Source: DATLEX01 sp035525045 (GTDB lineage Bacteria > Acidobacteriota > Thermoanaerobaculia > Gp7-AA8). From it: a stretch of DNA of 14,619 bases. Below are positions 1 to 6,428 of this stretch, one piece after another. Position 1 is the stretch's first letter. Every line of letters starts with the position of its first letter. The notes under the pieces were generated by a model. The model did no database searches, was not told the DNA's origin, and saw only the letters and a list, made by a program, of their open reading frames with translations. The translations under genes were made by a program, and so were the position numbers. Location: positions 1 to 14,619 of the forward strand of contig DATLEX010000126.1 of NCBI GenBank assembly GCA_035525045.1, in the 5' to 3' direction.

Positions 1-146
1 CCGATGGCGGGGTTGCACGACATGCGTCCGATGGCGTCGCGAAGCAGGGTCAGCATGGCGACACGAAGGCCGCCGCGGGCGCAGATGCGCGCCGCCTCCG
101 CGCCGGCATGCCCGCCGCCGATGACGATCACGTCGAAGGAAGCCAT
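1..146 (-). CDS. mnmG: tRNA uridine-5-carboxymethylaminomethyl modification enzyme MnmG (GidA), N-terminal fragment
   Basis: Only the first 48 codons are in the window; the gene runs off the left edge. The peptide begins MASFDVIVIGGGHAGAEAAR, a Rossmann FAD-binding start with the GGGHAGxEAA pattern typical of MnmG. It continues to MSCNPAIG, another hallmark block of this family. MnmG is a flavoprotein that works with MnmE to place the (carboxymethyl)aminomethyl group on wobble uridine U34 of certain tRNAs in the cytosol. It lies 45 nt downstream of mnmE, so the two partners are probably co-transcribed. The ATG at 146 fits the family N-terminus; an in-frame GTG at 155 is a possible alternative. 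No good Shine-Dalgarno is visible because the bases just upstream are a parS-like palindrome. Identity is near certain; the exact start is less so. Confidence 0.95.
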   Translation of the reverse strand, partial: MASFDVIVIGGGHAGAEAARICARGGLRVAMLTLLRDAIGRMSCNPAI

Positions 147-147
147 A

Positions 148-163
148 CGTTTCACGTGGAACA
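148..163. promoter_or_regulatory. parS centromere-like site (ParB binding)
   Basis: The minus strand reads TGTTCCACGTGAAACG. The chromosomal ParB consensus is TGTTNCACGTGAAACA, so 15 of 16 positions fit and only the last base differs. The central CACGTG and both flanking arms are intact. parS sites cluster near the origin and load ParB, which recruits SMC and ParA for origin segregation. The site fills the mnmE-mnmG gap and ends 1 nt before the mnmG start codon. No parA or parB gene lies in the window; in many bacteria they sit a little beyond mnmG and rsmG, which would be off the left edge here. ParB binding is inferred, not shown. Confidence 0.85.
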
Positions 164-191
164 GTGGAGGGATGGCATCGTCATCCCGTCA

Positions 192-1520
192 CTATTTTCC
201 GATGCAGAACCTGCTGAAAATCTCGCGCAGCACGTCGTCGGTGGTGATGGCGCCGGTCAGGGCGGCGAGGGCGTTCGCGGCGCGGCGGAGGTCGACGACC
301 ACGTACTGCTCGCCGGCGCCGGCGGCGAGCGACTCGAGCGCGGCGCCGAGCGCGGCATTGCACTCGGCGACCGCGGCGCGCTGCCGCTCGTTGACGATCG
401 CCGGCGACGACTCCGGTGCGGCGAAGCGCTCGCGCACGATCGCGTCGAGCCGCGCCAGCAGCTCGTTCACCCCCGCGCCGGTCGCGGCGCTGATCGTGAC
501 GCCGGCCCCCGCCACCGGCGCCGCTTCCGGCAGGTCGCTCTTCGTCGCCACGACGAGGGTCAGCGGCAGCGCCGCGAGCTCCGCGTCGTCGACCGCGTCG
601 CGGCCTCGCGTGGAGTCGATGAGATAGAGCACCAGATCGGCCTCCCTCCCCGCCTGCCGCGCGCGGCTGATGCCGATGTCCTCGACCGCGTCACCTCCCT
701 CGCGCAGCCCCGCCGTGTCGGCCGCGGTGACGGGGAGGCCGCCGATCTCGATCGTCTCCCGGACGATGTCGCGCGTGGTGCCGGGGAGCGGCGTGACGAT
801 GGCCCGCTCCGATCCGACCAGGCGGTTCAGCAGCGTCGACTTGCCGGCGTTCGGCCTGCCGAGGATGACGAGGGAGAGGCCGGCGCGCGTGGCGCGCCCG
901 CGCTCGTAGCTGCCGGCGATGCTCTGCACGCCGGCGCGCATGGCCTCGATCGCGCGCGAGGCCTCCTCGCCTGTGATGAACTCGTACCCTTCTTCCGAGA
1001 AGTCGAGCGCGGCCTCGAGGCGCGCGATCACGTGCAGGAGCGCCTCGCGGATCGCCTCCGCGCGCTCGCTGAGGAACCCTTCCACGTTTCGCAGCGAGAG
1101 GCGCGCCTGCAGCGCCGTGCGCGCGTCGACGAGATCGGCGATGGCCTCCGCCTGCAACAGGTCGATCCTGCCGTTGAGCACGGCCCGCTCGCTGAACTCG
1201 CCCGGCTCGGCGATCCGCGCGCCCAAGGCCACGCAGGCGCCGATGACCCGCTCCACGACCAGCGGACTGCCGTGCAGGGTCAGCTCCACCAGATCGTTTC
1301 CGGTGAAGGAGCGCGGCGCGGCGAAGCGGGTGACCACGCACTCGTCCAGCGGCTCTCCAGAATGATGGATATCCAGAACTGTGGCGACGCGCTCATCCGG
1401 AACGCGGCCGGCGAGAGCCGAGAGAATCCCCACCGCGCCCGGCCCGTCGATCCGCACGATCGCCAGCGCCCCCCGCCCCACGGCGGTGGCGGGAGCGACG
1501 ATCGTGTCGAAGGTGCTCAC
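192..1520 (-). CDS. mnmE: tRNA modification GTPase MnmE (TrmE)
   Basis: The 442-residue protein is close to the usual length of about 450. MnmE is a dimeric, potassium-activated GTPase that partners MnmG in modifying U34 of tRNA. An N-terminal tetrahydrofolate-binding domain covers about residues 1-115 and is followed by a helical domain. The G domain inserted in it has G1 GRPNAGKS (221-228), G2 TTR (248-250), G3 DTAG (268-271) and G4 TKSD (326-329). The protein ends in FCIGK, the conserved C-terminus whose cysteine is needed for function in E. coli. G4 has Thr in place of the usual Asn of NKxD. The start is the GTG at 1520, giving STFDTIVAPATAVGRGA as expected for the family. It overlaps the khpB stop by 4 nt (GTGA), which suggests translational coupling. 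The longer upstream open frame has no family similarity and is inside khpB. Confidence 0.97.
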   Translation of the reverse strand: MSTFDTIVAPATAVGRGALAIVRIDGPGAVGILSALAGRVPDERVATVLDIHHSGEPLDECVVTRFAAPRSFTGNDLVELTLHGSPLVVERVIGACVALGARIAEPGEFSERAVLNGRIDLLQAEAIADLVDARTALQARLSLRNVEGFLSERAEAIREALLHVIARLEAALDFSEEGYEFITGEEASRAIEAMRAGVQSIAGSYERGRATRAGLSLVILGRPNAGKSTLLNRLVGSERAIVTPLPGTTRDIVRETIEIGGLPVTAADTAGLREGGDAVEDIGISRARQAGREADLVLYLIDSTRGRDAVDDAELAALPLTLVVATKSDLPEAAPVAGAGVTISAATGAGVNELLARLDAIVRERFAAPESSPAIVNERQRAAVAECNAALGAALESLAAGAGEQYVVVDLRRAANALAALTGAITTDDVLREIFSRFCIGK

Positions 1521-2353
1521 GGCTCCGGCTGCTGCGCCAGCGCGCGCGGGACGATGGCCACCCGCTTGTAGAACCCGTCGCCCCGCGACTCGGTGGTCAC
1601 GCCGGCGTCGTCGGCCAGCGCCAGGTGCACGATGCGCCGCTCGATCGGGCTCATGGCCGGGAGGAGCTCCTCGCGGCCGTCGCGCCGGACGCGGTCGGCC
1701 GTGGCCCGGGCCCGCTCCCCCAGCTCCTCGACGCGGCGCTCCTTGAACGCGGCGCAGTCGAGCTCGATGTCCTTCTCCGCCGTCCGGCCGGTCATCGCTT
1801 TGTTGGCGAGCACCTGCAGCGCGTCGAGGAGCTCGCCGTGGCGATCGGTCATCCGCCCTGCGTCGCGGCCGTAGATCCGGACGACGATCTGCGTCTCGTT
1901 CTCCTCGGTCCGCACGTCGGTCTCCAGCCTGGCCAGACGCAGCACGTGCCCGCACCAGGTGTGGACCGCCGCGGCCGTTTCCGACTCCTCCCCCTGCTCC
2001 GGTGCCGCGGCCGGCTCCTCGAGAGCGAGCTGCGGCTCGTCGCTCCCGCGGACCTCGTCGCGCTCGCCGCGACGGCGCCGGCCCCTGCCGCGGCCGCCGG
2101 AGCGGCGCGCGTCGCGATCCCGCGGCGCGTCCCCCCTCGAGCGCGTCCCCGGCTCCGCGGCCGTCTCACGGGGGCGAGGGGGGGCCGCGGCTTCGTTCAC
2201 GTCGGCCTCGATGACCACGCGCTTCATCCCGCCGAGGAAGCTGCGTTTCTCGAGCAGGACATGGTAGGTGAGCTGATAACGCTCCACGCCCAGGGTCTGC
2301 GACGCGAGGGTGAGCGCCTCGTCGAGATTCCGTCCTTCGAACCGATGTGCCAT
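1517..2353 (-). CDS. khpB: KhpB/Jag RNA-binding protein (Jag-N, KH, R3H)
   Basis: A 278-residue protein with three parts. Residues 1-52 are the Jag-N domain (FEGRNLDEALTLASQTLG then EKRSFLGG). About 53-125 is a low-complexity linker rich in Arg, Gly, Glu and Pro. A KH domain spans about 127-197 and an R3H domain about 200-270, with PIERRIVHLAL (R239 and H243 in the RxxxH spacing) and TESRGDG. KhpB proteins bind RNA, often with KhpA, and influence cell division, envelope growth and small-RNA biology in Gram-positive bacteria; the role in diderms is less clear. The gene lies between yidC and mnmE, its usual place. I chose the ATG at 2353, with GGAG about 10 nt upstream and a 5-nt gap after yidC; an earlier ATG at 2416 would overlap yidC by 58 nt. 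The KH GxxG loop reads DRHG, losing the first glycine. Confidence 0.95.
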   Translation of the reverse strand: MAHRFEGRNLDEALTLASQTLGVERYQLTYHVLLEKRSFLGGMKRVVIEADVNEAAAPPRPRETAAEPGTRSRGDAPRDRDARRSGGRGRGRRRRGERDEVRGSDEPQLALEEPAAAPEQGEESETAAAVHTWCGHVLRLARLETDVRTEENETQIVVRIYGRDAGRMTDRHGELLDALQVLANKAMTGRTAEKDIELDCAAFKERRVEELGERARATADRVRRDGREELLPAMSPIERRIVHLALADDAGVTTESRGDGFYKRVAIVPRALAQQPEP

Positions 2354-2358
2354 CTCTG

Positions 2359-4026
2359 TCAGCTCCGTGACGTCGCTGCGGCCTTCTCCAGCTCCGCCGG
2401 ATGATCCTTCCACCACTTATTCATGATCAACTGCTGGGCGATCGTCAACACGTTCTGCACGAGCCAGTAGAGCACCAGACCGCTCGGAAACTCCTTGAAC
2501 ATGATGCCGAAGACCAGCGGCATGGCGAGGAAGATCTTCCGCTGCATCGGGTCGGCCGTGGTGGGGGTGATGTAGGTCTGGATGAACATGGTCGCCGTCA
2601 TGAGGATCGGCAGGACGTAGGTCGGGTCCTTCTCGGAGAGGTCGCGGATCCAGAGAATCCACGGCGCGCCGCGAAGCTCGATGGCCCTCGACAGCAGGTT
2701 GTAGAAGCCCCAGAGGATCGGCAGTTGCAGGAGGATGGGGAGGCACCCGCTCATCGGGTTGATCCCCTCCTGCTGGTACAGCTTCATCATCTCCGTGTTC
2801 ATCTTCTGGCGCTGTTCGGGATCGGTGCGCGACTTCTTGTACTTGTTCTTGATGGCCTCCATCTTCGGCTGCACACGCTGCATCTTCTTCATGGAGACGA
2901 TGCTCTTGTGCTGCAGCGGGTAGAGGACGACCTTGATGAGGATGGTCAGGACGATGATGGCGAAGCCGTAGTTCCGGGTGAACTGGTTGATCCAGGTCAG
3001 CGCCTCGAGCAGGAAGCGGGCGATGATCCCGAACATCCCGTACTGCAGCGCCTCCTCCAGACCGTGGTGGTCGAGGAGCTTGGTCTCCTTCGGCCCGAAG
3101 AAGGCCGAGCCGGTGACGACCCCGTCCGGCGTCGCGCTCAGCCCGGCGTACAGCTCCTTGCGCGGCTTGTTGTCGGGTCCGGGGAGCTCGACCCGCCGCA
3201 CCGTGGCCGGCCCGCTCTTCTCCGGCCTGAGCAGAGCGAGGAAGTAGTTGTCCTCGACGCCGATGAAGTCGACGTGGTCGAACACGCGGAAGCGGTCGCC
3301 GCTCTCGCGGTGGAGGACGTCGAAGTCGCCGTCGCGCTGCACGAGGGCGTTTCCGGCCAGCAACGCGGCGTGGCTCGCCGCCCCTCTCGGGTCGAGGTCG
3401 CGGATGCCCGGCCCGATCACCACGCGGTAACGGGTGGGCGGCTGCACGGCGACGGCGAAGTCGATCAGGAAATCGGGCGTGACGCGGAACGTCTTCGTCG
3501 CCGACAGCCCATCCGGCGCGACGTAGCGATACTCGATGACGCGCGTGCCGCGCTCGGTCCATTCGTTCACCGCGTAGAGCGCCGTGTTCAGCCGGCGGCT
3601 GAGCTGCAGGCTCCCGGCCTCGATGGCGAAGGGGAAGTCGGTGCTGCTCGGCGGCCGGGAGCGGACCAGCTCGACCAGCGAGTCGTTCTTCTCCATGTAG
3701 CGCTTCAGGCGGAACGAGACGAGCTGCGCCCCGCGATTGCTGAAGCGGGCGATGAACTCGGGGGTATCGACGACCGTCCTCTGCTCGATCTCCGCGGCGA
3801 CGGGCGTGACCGGCTGGGGCGGCGCCGCGACCACCGCGGGCTCGGGATCGGCCGGCGGCGGGGTGGTCTGGGGCGCCGGCGTGAGGGTCTCGCGCGACCT
3901 CTCCGCGCGCGGGCGCTCCGGCGCCTCCGGCTGGGCCAGCTCCGGAAAGATCCGCGGCGCGATCGCCGCCCACAACCAGAGGAATGCGATCGAGATCGCG
4001 ATCGCGACGAAGATTCGTTTTTCCAT
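2359..4026 (-). CDS. yidC: Membrane protein insertase YidC, Gram-negative type
   Basis: The 555-residue protein matches the length of diderm YidC (E. coli 548). YidC inserts inner-membrane proteins alone or with SecYEG. An N-terminal membrane anchor (about 4-24) is followed by a Pro/Ala-rich linker (about 30-80) and a beta-sandwich periplasmic domain (about 85-320). The conserved 60KD_IMP core has membrane segments near 330-350, 353-372, 427-447, 470-487 and 497-532. The cytoplasmic hairpin of charged helices (about 376-420) is clear. The core carries INPMSGCLPILLQLPILWGFY and ends FPSGLVLYWLVQN, both diagnostic. At the hydrophilic-groove position held by Arg in E. coli (R366) and B. subtilis, this protein has Lys365 (ILIKVVLYPL). 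The gene starts 1 nt after the yidD stop. GGAGG lies 20 nt before the ATG, with a small hairpin between. Confidence 0.97.
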   Translation of the reverse strand: MEKRIFVAIAISIAFLWLWAAIAPRIFPELAQPEAPERPRAERSRETLTPAPQTTPPPADPEPAVVAAPPQPVTPVAAEIEQRTVVDTPEFIARFSNRGAQLVSFRLKRYMEKNDSLVELVRSRPPSSTDFPFAIEAGSLQLSRRLNTALYAVNEWTERGTRVIEYRYVAPDGLSATKTFRVTPDFLIDFAVAVQPPTRYRVVIGPGIRDLDPRGAASHAALLAGNALVQRDGDFDVLHRESGDRFRVFDHVDFIGVEDNYFLALLRPEKSGPATVRRVELPGPDNKPRKELYAGLSATPDGVVTGSAFFGPKETKLLDHHGLEEALQYGMFGIIARFLLEALTWINQFTRNYGFAIIVLTILIKVVLYPLQHKSIVSMKKMQRVQPKMEAIKNKYKKSRTDPEQRQKMNTEMMKLYQQEGINPMSGCLPILLQLPILWGFYNLLSRAIELRGAPWILWIRDLSEKDPTYVLPILMTATMFIQTYITPTTADPMQRKIFLAMPLVFGIMFKEFPSGLVLYWLVQNVLTIAQQLIMNKWWKDHPAELEKAAATSRS

Positions 4027-4027
4027 G

Positions 4028-4237
4028 TCAGGGGACCGGGTCCCATCCTCCCGGATTCAACGGATGGCAGCGCCCCAGGCGCCGCAGGCCCATCCACATT
4101 CCGCGGACCAGCCCGTACTTCTCGACCGCGTGCATCATATAGACGGAGCAGCTCGGCTCGAAACGGCACATCGGCGGCAAAAGCGGCGAGATGAACCGCT
4201 TGTAGAACCGCAACAGGAGCAGGACCGCCGCGCGCAT
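4028..4237 (-). CDS. yidD: Membrane protein insertion efficiency factor YidD
   Basis: A 69-residue protein of the YidD family, usually 70-85 residues. It begins with a hydrophobic or amphipathic helix (about 3-20), then MCRFEPSCS (Cys24 and Cys30) and ends RCHPLNPGGWDPVP with Cys57; the three cysteines and the final PGGWDPVP are family hallmarks. YidD is a small inner-membrane-associated protein that aids YidC-dependent insertion; its mechanism is unsettled. It starts at ATG 4237, 4 nt after the rnpA stop, with a GGGGGTGA Shine-Dalgarno-like run ahead of it. It stops 1 nt before yidC. A longer frame upstream starts inside rnpA and adds no family sequence, so it was rejected. The rnpA-yidD-yidC order is conserved across bacteria. 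Confidence 0.95.
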   Translation of the reverse strand: MRAAVLLLLRFYKRFISPLLPPMCRFEPSCSVYMMHAVEKYGLVRGMWMGLRRLGRCHPLNPGGWDPVP

Positions 4238-4241
4238 CGGA

Positions 4242-4631
4242 TCACCCCCCGCTACCTGCGGCCACGCGGCGGAGGACCCGCCCCAGGTCGTGGCTGTAGT
4301 CGCGGAACGAGGCTTCGGCGGCATTCGGCTTCACGTTGATGACGATATCGAGCGACCTTCCGTCGAGCCCGAGCGGCTCGCGCTCCCGGCGGTAGACCTC
4401 GCGCGTCCAGCGCTTGAGCCTGTTCCGGACGTTCGCCTTCCCCACCTTCTTCGTGGCCGTGATCCCGATGCGCGAGAAGGGGAGGTCATTCGCGGCGAAG
4501 AAGAGGACCGTATAGCGGGAGAACACCTTGCGGCCGCTCTCGTAAATATCGAGAAACTGGCGGCGCCTGGCCAGCCTCTTCTCTCTCGGCAGCGCCTCGG
4601 ACCGCGGCGGGGCGTCTGCTCGCTCGATCAC
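4242..4631 (-). CDS. rnpA: Ribonuclease P protein component
   Basis: The 129-residue basic protein is the usual size for RnpA. It binds the catalytic RNase P RNA and helps it cut the 5' leader from pre-tRNAs. The central block holds the RNR signature, NVRNRLKRWTREVYR (about 68-82), preceded by FSRIGITATKKVGKA and by the aromatic-rich strand that contacts the leader (SRYTVLFFAAN, about 38-48). The start is a GTG at 4631, 8 nt after the rpmH stop. No strong Shine-Dalgarno precedes it, so translation may be coupled to rpmH. No better start is available downstream before the conserved KRLARRRQFLDIY block. The rpmH-rnpA pair is nearly universal next to the origin. The RNase P RNA gene (rnpB) is not in the window. 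Confidence 0.96.
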   Translation of the reverse strand: MIERADAPPRSEALPREKRLARRRQFLDIYESGRKVFSRYTVLFFAANDLPFSRIGITATKKVGKANVRNRLKRWTREVYRREREPLGLDGRSLDIVINVKPNAAEASFRDYSHDLGRVLRRVAAGSGG

Positions 4632-4639
4632 GAGTGAGG

Positions 4640-4774
4640 TCAGACGGCCAGGCGTTTGCGGCCCTTCCGGCGGCGGCGCGAGATGACCGCCTGCCCCACC
4701 CTGGTCCGCATCCGGACGAGGAACCCGTGGGTGCGCTTGCGGCGACGGTTATTCGGCTGAAAAGTACGCTTCAT
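4640..4774 (-). CDS. rpmH: 50S ribosomal protein L34
   Basis: A 44-residue, very basic protein beginning MKRTFQPNNRRRKRTHGFLV, followed by RMRT and ending GRKRLAV. This is an unmistakable L34, which lies on the large subunit against 23S rRNA. It is first in the leftward operon that continues into rnpA, yidD, yidC, khpB, mnmE and mnmG. An AAAGGG Shine-Dalgarno-like run lies about 8 nt before the ATG at 4774. A sigma70-like promoter lies about 30 nt upstream (see 4804-4832). Its start faces dnaA across a 241-nt gap, the common rpmH-dnaA divergence at bacterial origins. Confidence 0.98.
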   Translation of the reverse strand: MKRTFQPNNRRRKRTHGFLVRMRTRVGQAVISRRRRKGRKRLAV

Positions 4775-4803
4775 GTTCTAACCCTTTGAAATGAAAGGCG
4801 GTG

Positions 4804-4832
4804 AGTATCGCCACCGCGCCGCAGACGGTCAA
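4804..4832 (-). promoter_or_regulatory. Probable sigma70 promoter of the rpmH operon
   Basis: On the minus strand TTGACC (4832-4827) is followed after 17 nt by GATACT (4809-4804). That is 5 of 6 matches to the -35 consensus and 4 of 6 to the -10, with ideal spacing. Transcription would start near 4797, giving a leader of about 23 nt that contains the rpmH ribosome site. No other strong promoter is seen inside the tight rpmH-mnmE operon. Confidence 0.6.
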
Positions 4833-4928
4833 TCGCGGACCCGGAGCATCGGCGGCAACGGCCGCCGCGAGAGCGGAATTCCCCCCGCCAGCCGCGCAAA
4901 ACCTCCCTCTTGCACTCCCCCCCAGAAG

Positions 4929-4937
4929 TGCTAGTAT
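4929..4937 (+). promoter_or_regulatory. Probable extended -10 promoter of dnaA
   Basis: TGCTAGTAT has the extended -10 TG and a TAGTAT hexamer (4 of 6 to TATAAT). TTGCAC at 4910-4915 lies 16 nt upstream as a weak -35. A start near 4944 would put the DnaA-box-like array (4961-4991) in the 5' leader of dnaA, an arrangement that fits autorepression by DnaA. No clear Shine-Dalgarno follows before the dnaA ATG. Confidence 0.5.
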
Positions 4938-4947
4938 CACCCTCCCC

Positions 4948-4991
4948 TTTTCCGAAAACGTTTTCCACAGTTGCGGAAAAGCTGTGGATTT
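4948..4991. promoter_or_regulatory. oriC: DnaA-box array upstream of dnaA (origin / autoregulation)
   Basis: Three 9-mers start exactly 11 bp apart. TTTTCCACA at 4961-4969 fits TTWTNCACA perfectly. TGCGGAAAA at 4972-4980 is TTTTCCGCA on the minus strand, one mismatch. TGTGGATTT at 4983-4991 is AAATCCACA on the minus strand, two mismatches. A weaker TTTTCCGAA lies at 4948-4956. The first perfect box overlaps a 12-bp palindrome, GAAAACGTTTTC (4954-4965). The position between rpmH and dnaA is the classical origin site. The rest of 4775-5015 is GC-rich with no other motif I can name. Origin function is inferred. Confidence 0.75.
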
Positions 4992-5015
4992 TCAACGAGA
5001 TAAGCCCTCCGGCCC

Positions 5016-6323
5016 ATGAACATCTGGAAGCAAGTCCTGGCCCGGGTGGAGCAAACCACTGACCGGACGGAGTATGTCAACTGGTTCGCGCCGACCCGCT
5101 TCGTCGCGCAGCGCGGAGAGGTTCTCGAAGTCAGCGTTCCCTCCCAGCGGTTCATCGACGAGATCCGGGAACGATACGGACGGCAGATCCGCGCCGTCCT
5201 CAACGAGTTGGCCGCCGACCGCCTCGACGTTCAGTTCGTCATCGATCCCTCGCTGGCCATCGATGACGTCCCCCTCCCTGTGGCGCCGCCCCGCGACGAC
5301 CTCCCCGTGGCGATCTTCAACCCCCGCTACCGCTTCGATTCCTTCGTGGTCGGCAACTCGAACCAGCTCGCCTACGCCGCCTCGAAGTCGATCGCGGAGA
5401 ACCCCAGCGGCTCGTTCAACCCGCTCTTCATCTACGGCGGTGCCGGGCTGGGAAAGACGCACATGATCCAGGCCATCGGCCAGCAGATCAAGGCCAGCCG
5501 GCCGGCGATGAAAGTGGTCTACATGTCGGCCGACTCCTTCGTGACGGAGTTGATCTCGTCGATCCGCTACGACCGGATGCAGTGGTTCCGCGACCGCTAC
5601 CGCTCGGTCGACGCGCTGCTCCTCGACGACATCCAGTTCCTGGCGGGGAAGGAGCGGACGCAGGAAGAGTTCTTCCACACCTTCAACGCGCTCTACGAGG
5701 CGCAGAAGCAGATCGTGTTCACCTCCGACGCCCAGCCGAAAGACATCCCCACGCTCGAGGAGCGCCTCCGCTCGCGATTCGAGTGGGGACTCATCGCCGA
5801 CATCCAGGCGCCCGACCTGGAGACGAAGGTCGCCATCCTGCGCAAGAAGGCGGAGGAGAAGAAGCTCGATCTTCCACACGACGTGGCGCTCTTCATCGCC
5901 GAGCGCGTACGCTCGAACATCCGTGAGCTGGAAGGACACCTCAACCGCGTCACCGCCTTCGCCTCGCTGACCGGTCACCGTCTGAACATCGATCTGGCGA
6001 AGGAAGCGCTGAAGGACCTCCTCTCCAAGGACAACAAGCCGATCACGCCGGCGGACATCATGAAGGTGGTCGCCGCGCATTACGGCATCAAGGTCTCGGA
6101 CCTGAAGTCGAAGTCGAACGCCCGGCCGATCGCCTATCCCCGCCAGGTCGCGATGTACATGTGCAAGGACCTCACCGACCTCTCCTACCCGGAGATCGGG
6201 AAGCTCTTCAACAACAAGCATCACTCCACGGTCATGTACTCGGTGGAGAAGATCGACCAGTTGATCCAGGACGATCAGCAGGTGGCCCGCACGGTCGAGA
6301 TGCTGACCAAGCAGTTCCGCTGA
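5016..6323 (+). CDS. dnaA: Chromosomal replication initiator DnaA
   Basis: The 435-residue protein is an AAA+ ATPase that binds DnaA boxes, opens the origin and loads the helicase. Domain I covers about 1-78 (MNIWKQVLARVEQ, then NWFAP). Domain II is very short (about 79-98), making the protein compact. Domain III starts at NPRYRFDSFVVGNSNQLAYAA and has Walker A GGAGLGKTH (141-149), Walker B LLLDDIQF (201-208), and the arginine-finger and sensor region around LRSRFEWG. Domain IV, the DNA-binding helix-turn-helix, covers about 343-435, with PRQVAMYM (375-382) and NNKHHSTV (399-406). E. coli has RPRQ and GRDHTTV at these sites; here they read YPRQ and NKHHSTV. The ATG at 5016 fits the family N-terminus, though no Shine-Dalgarno is obvious. 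It is the first rightward gene, divergent from rpmH, with box-like sites in both flanking gaps. Confidence 0.98.
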   Translation: MNIWKQVLARVEQTTDRTEYVNWFAPTRFVAQRGEVLEVSVPSQRFIDEIRERYGRQIRAVLNELAADRLDVQFVIDPSLAIDDVPLPVAPPRDDLPVAIFNPRYRFDSFVVGNSNQLAYAASKSIAENPSGSFNPLFIYGGAGLGKTHMIQAIGQQIKASRPAMKVVYMSADSFVTELISSIRYDRMQWFRDRYRSVDALLLDDIQFLAGKERTQEEFFHTFNALYEAQKQIVFTSDAQPKDIPTLEERLRSRFEWGLIADIQAPDLETKVAILRKKAEEKKLDLPHDVALFIAERVRSNIRELEGHLNRVTAFASLTGHRLNIDLAKEALKDLLSKDNKPITPADIMKVVAAHYGIKVSDLKSKSNARPIAYPRQVAMYMCKDLTDLSYPEIGKLFNNKHHSTVMYSVEKIDQLIQDDQQVARTVEMLTKQFR

Positions 6324-6330
6324 AACCCAT

Positions 6331-6382
6331 GTCATCCCGAGCTGGTTAACGGCGCCGGGAGGCGCCGGTGAAGCCGAGATGA
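6331..6382. repeat. Imperfect palindromic element just after dnaA
   Basis: It starts 7 nt after the dnaA stop with GTCATCCCGAGC and closes with GCCGAGATGA, its near-complement. A perfect inner hairpin, CGGCGCC / GGCGCCG around a GGGA loop, sits at 6350-6367. The outer arms resemble those of the larger element between gyrB and gyrA (11614-11691). It may end dnaA transcription or be a dispersed intergenic palindrome. No T-run follows the stem, so it is not a classic intrinsic terminator. Confidence 0.55.
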
Positions 6383-6428
6383 ATCGCAGAGCCGAAGGCT
6401 GGATGAGGGGGCGCGACCGCGAGACGGA

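Noticed and set aside
1521..1955. N-terminal extension of mnmE reaching 1955
   Set aside because: The frame stays open inside khpB only because of high GC; the Arg/Ala/Gly-rich extension is unlike MnmE, and the GTG at 1520 gives the family N-terminus.
2401..4194. 597-codon open frame antisense to yidC
   Set aside because: Low-complexity Arg/Asp/Glu/Leu-rich translation with no motif, lying entirely opposite yidC and the end of yidD.
4992..6335. 447-codon open frame antisense to dnaA
   Set aside because: Mirror frame of a GC-rich gene: no family similarity, and the dnaA frame has unmistakable AAA+ and DNA-binding motifs.
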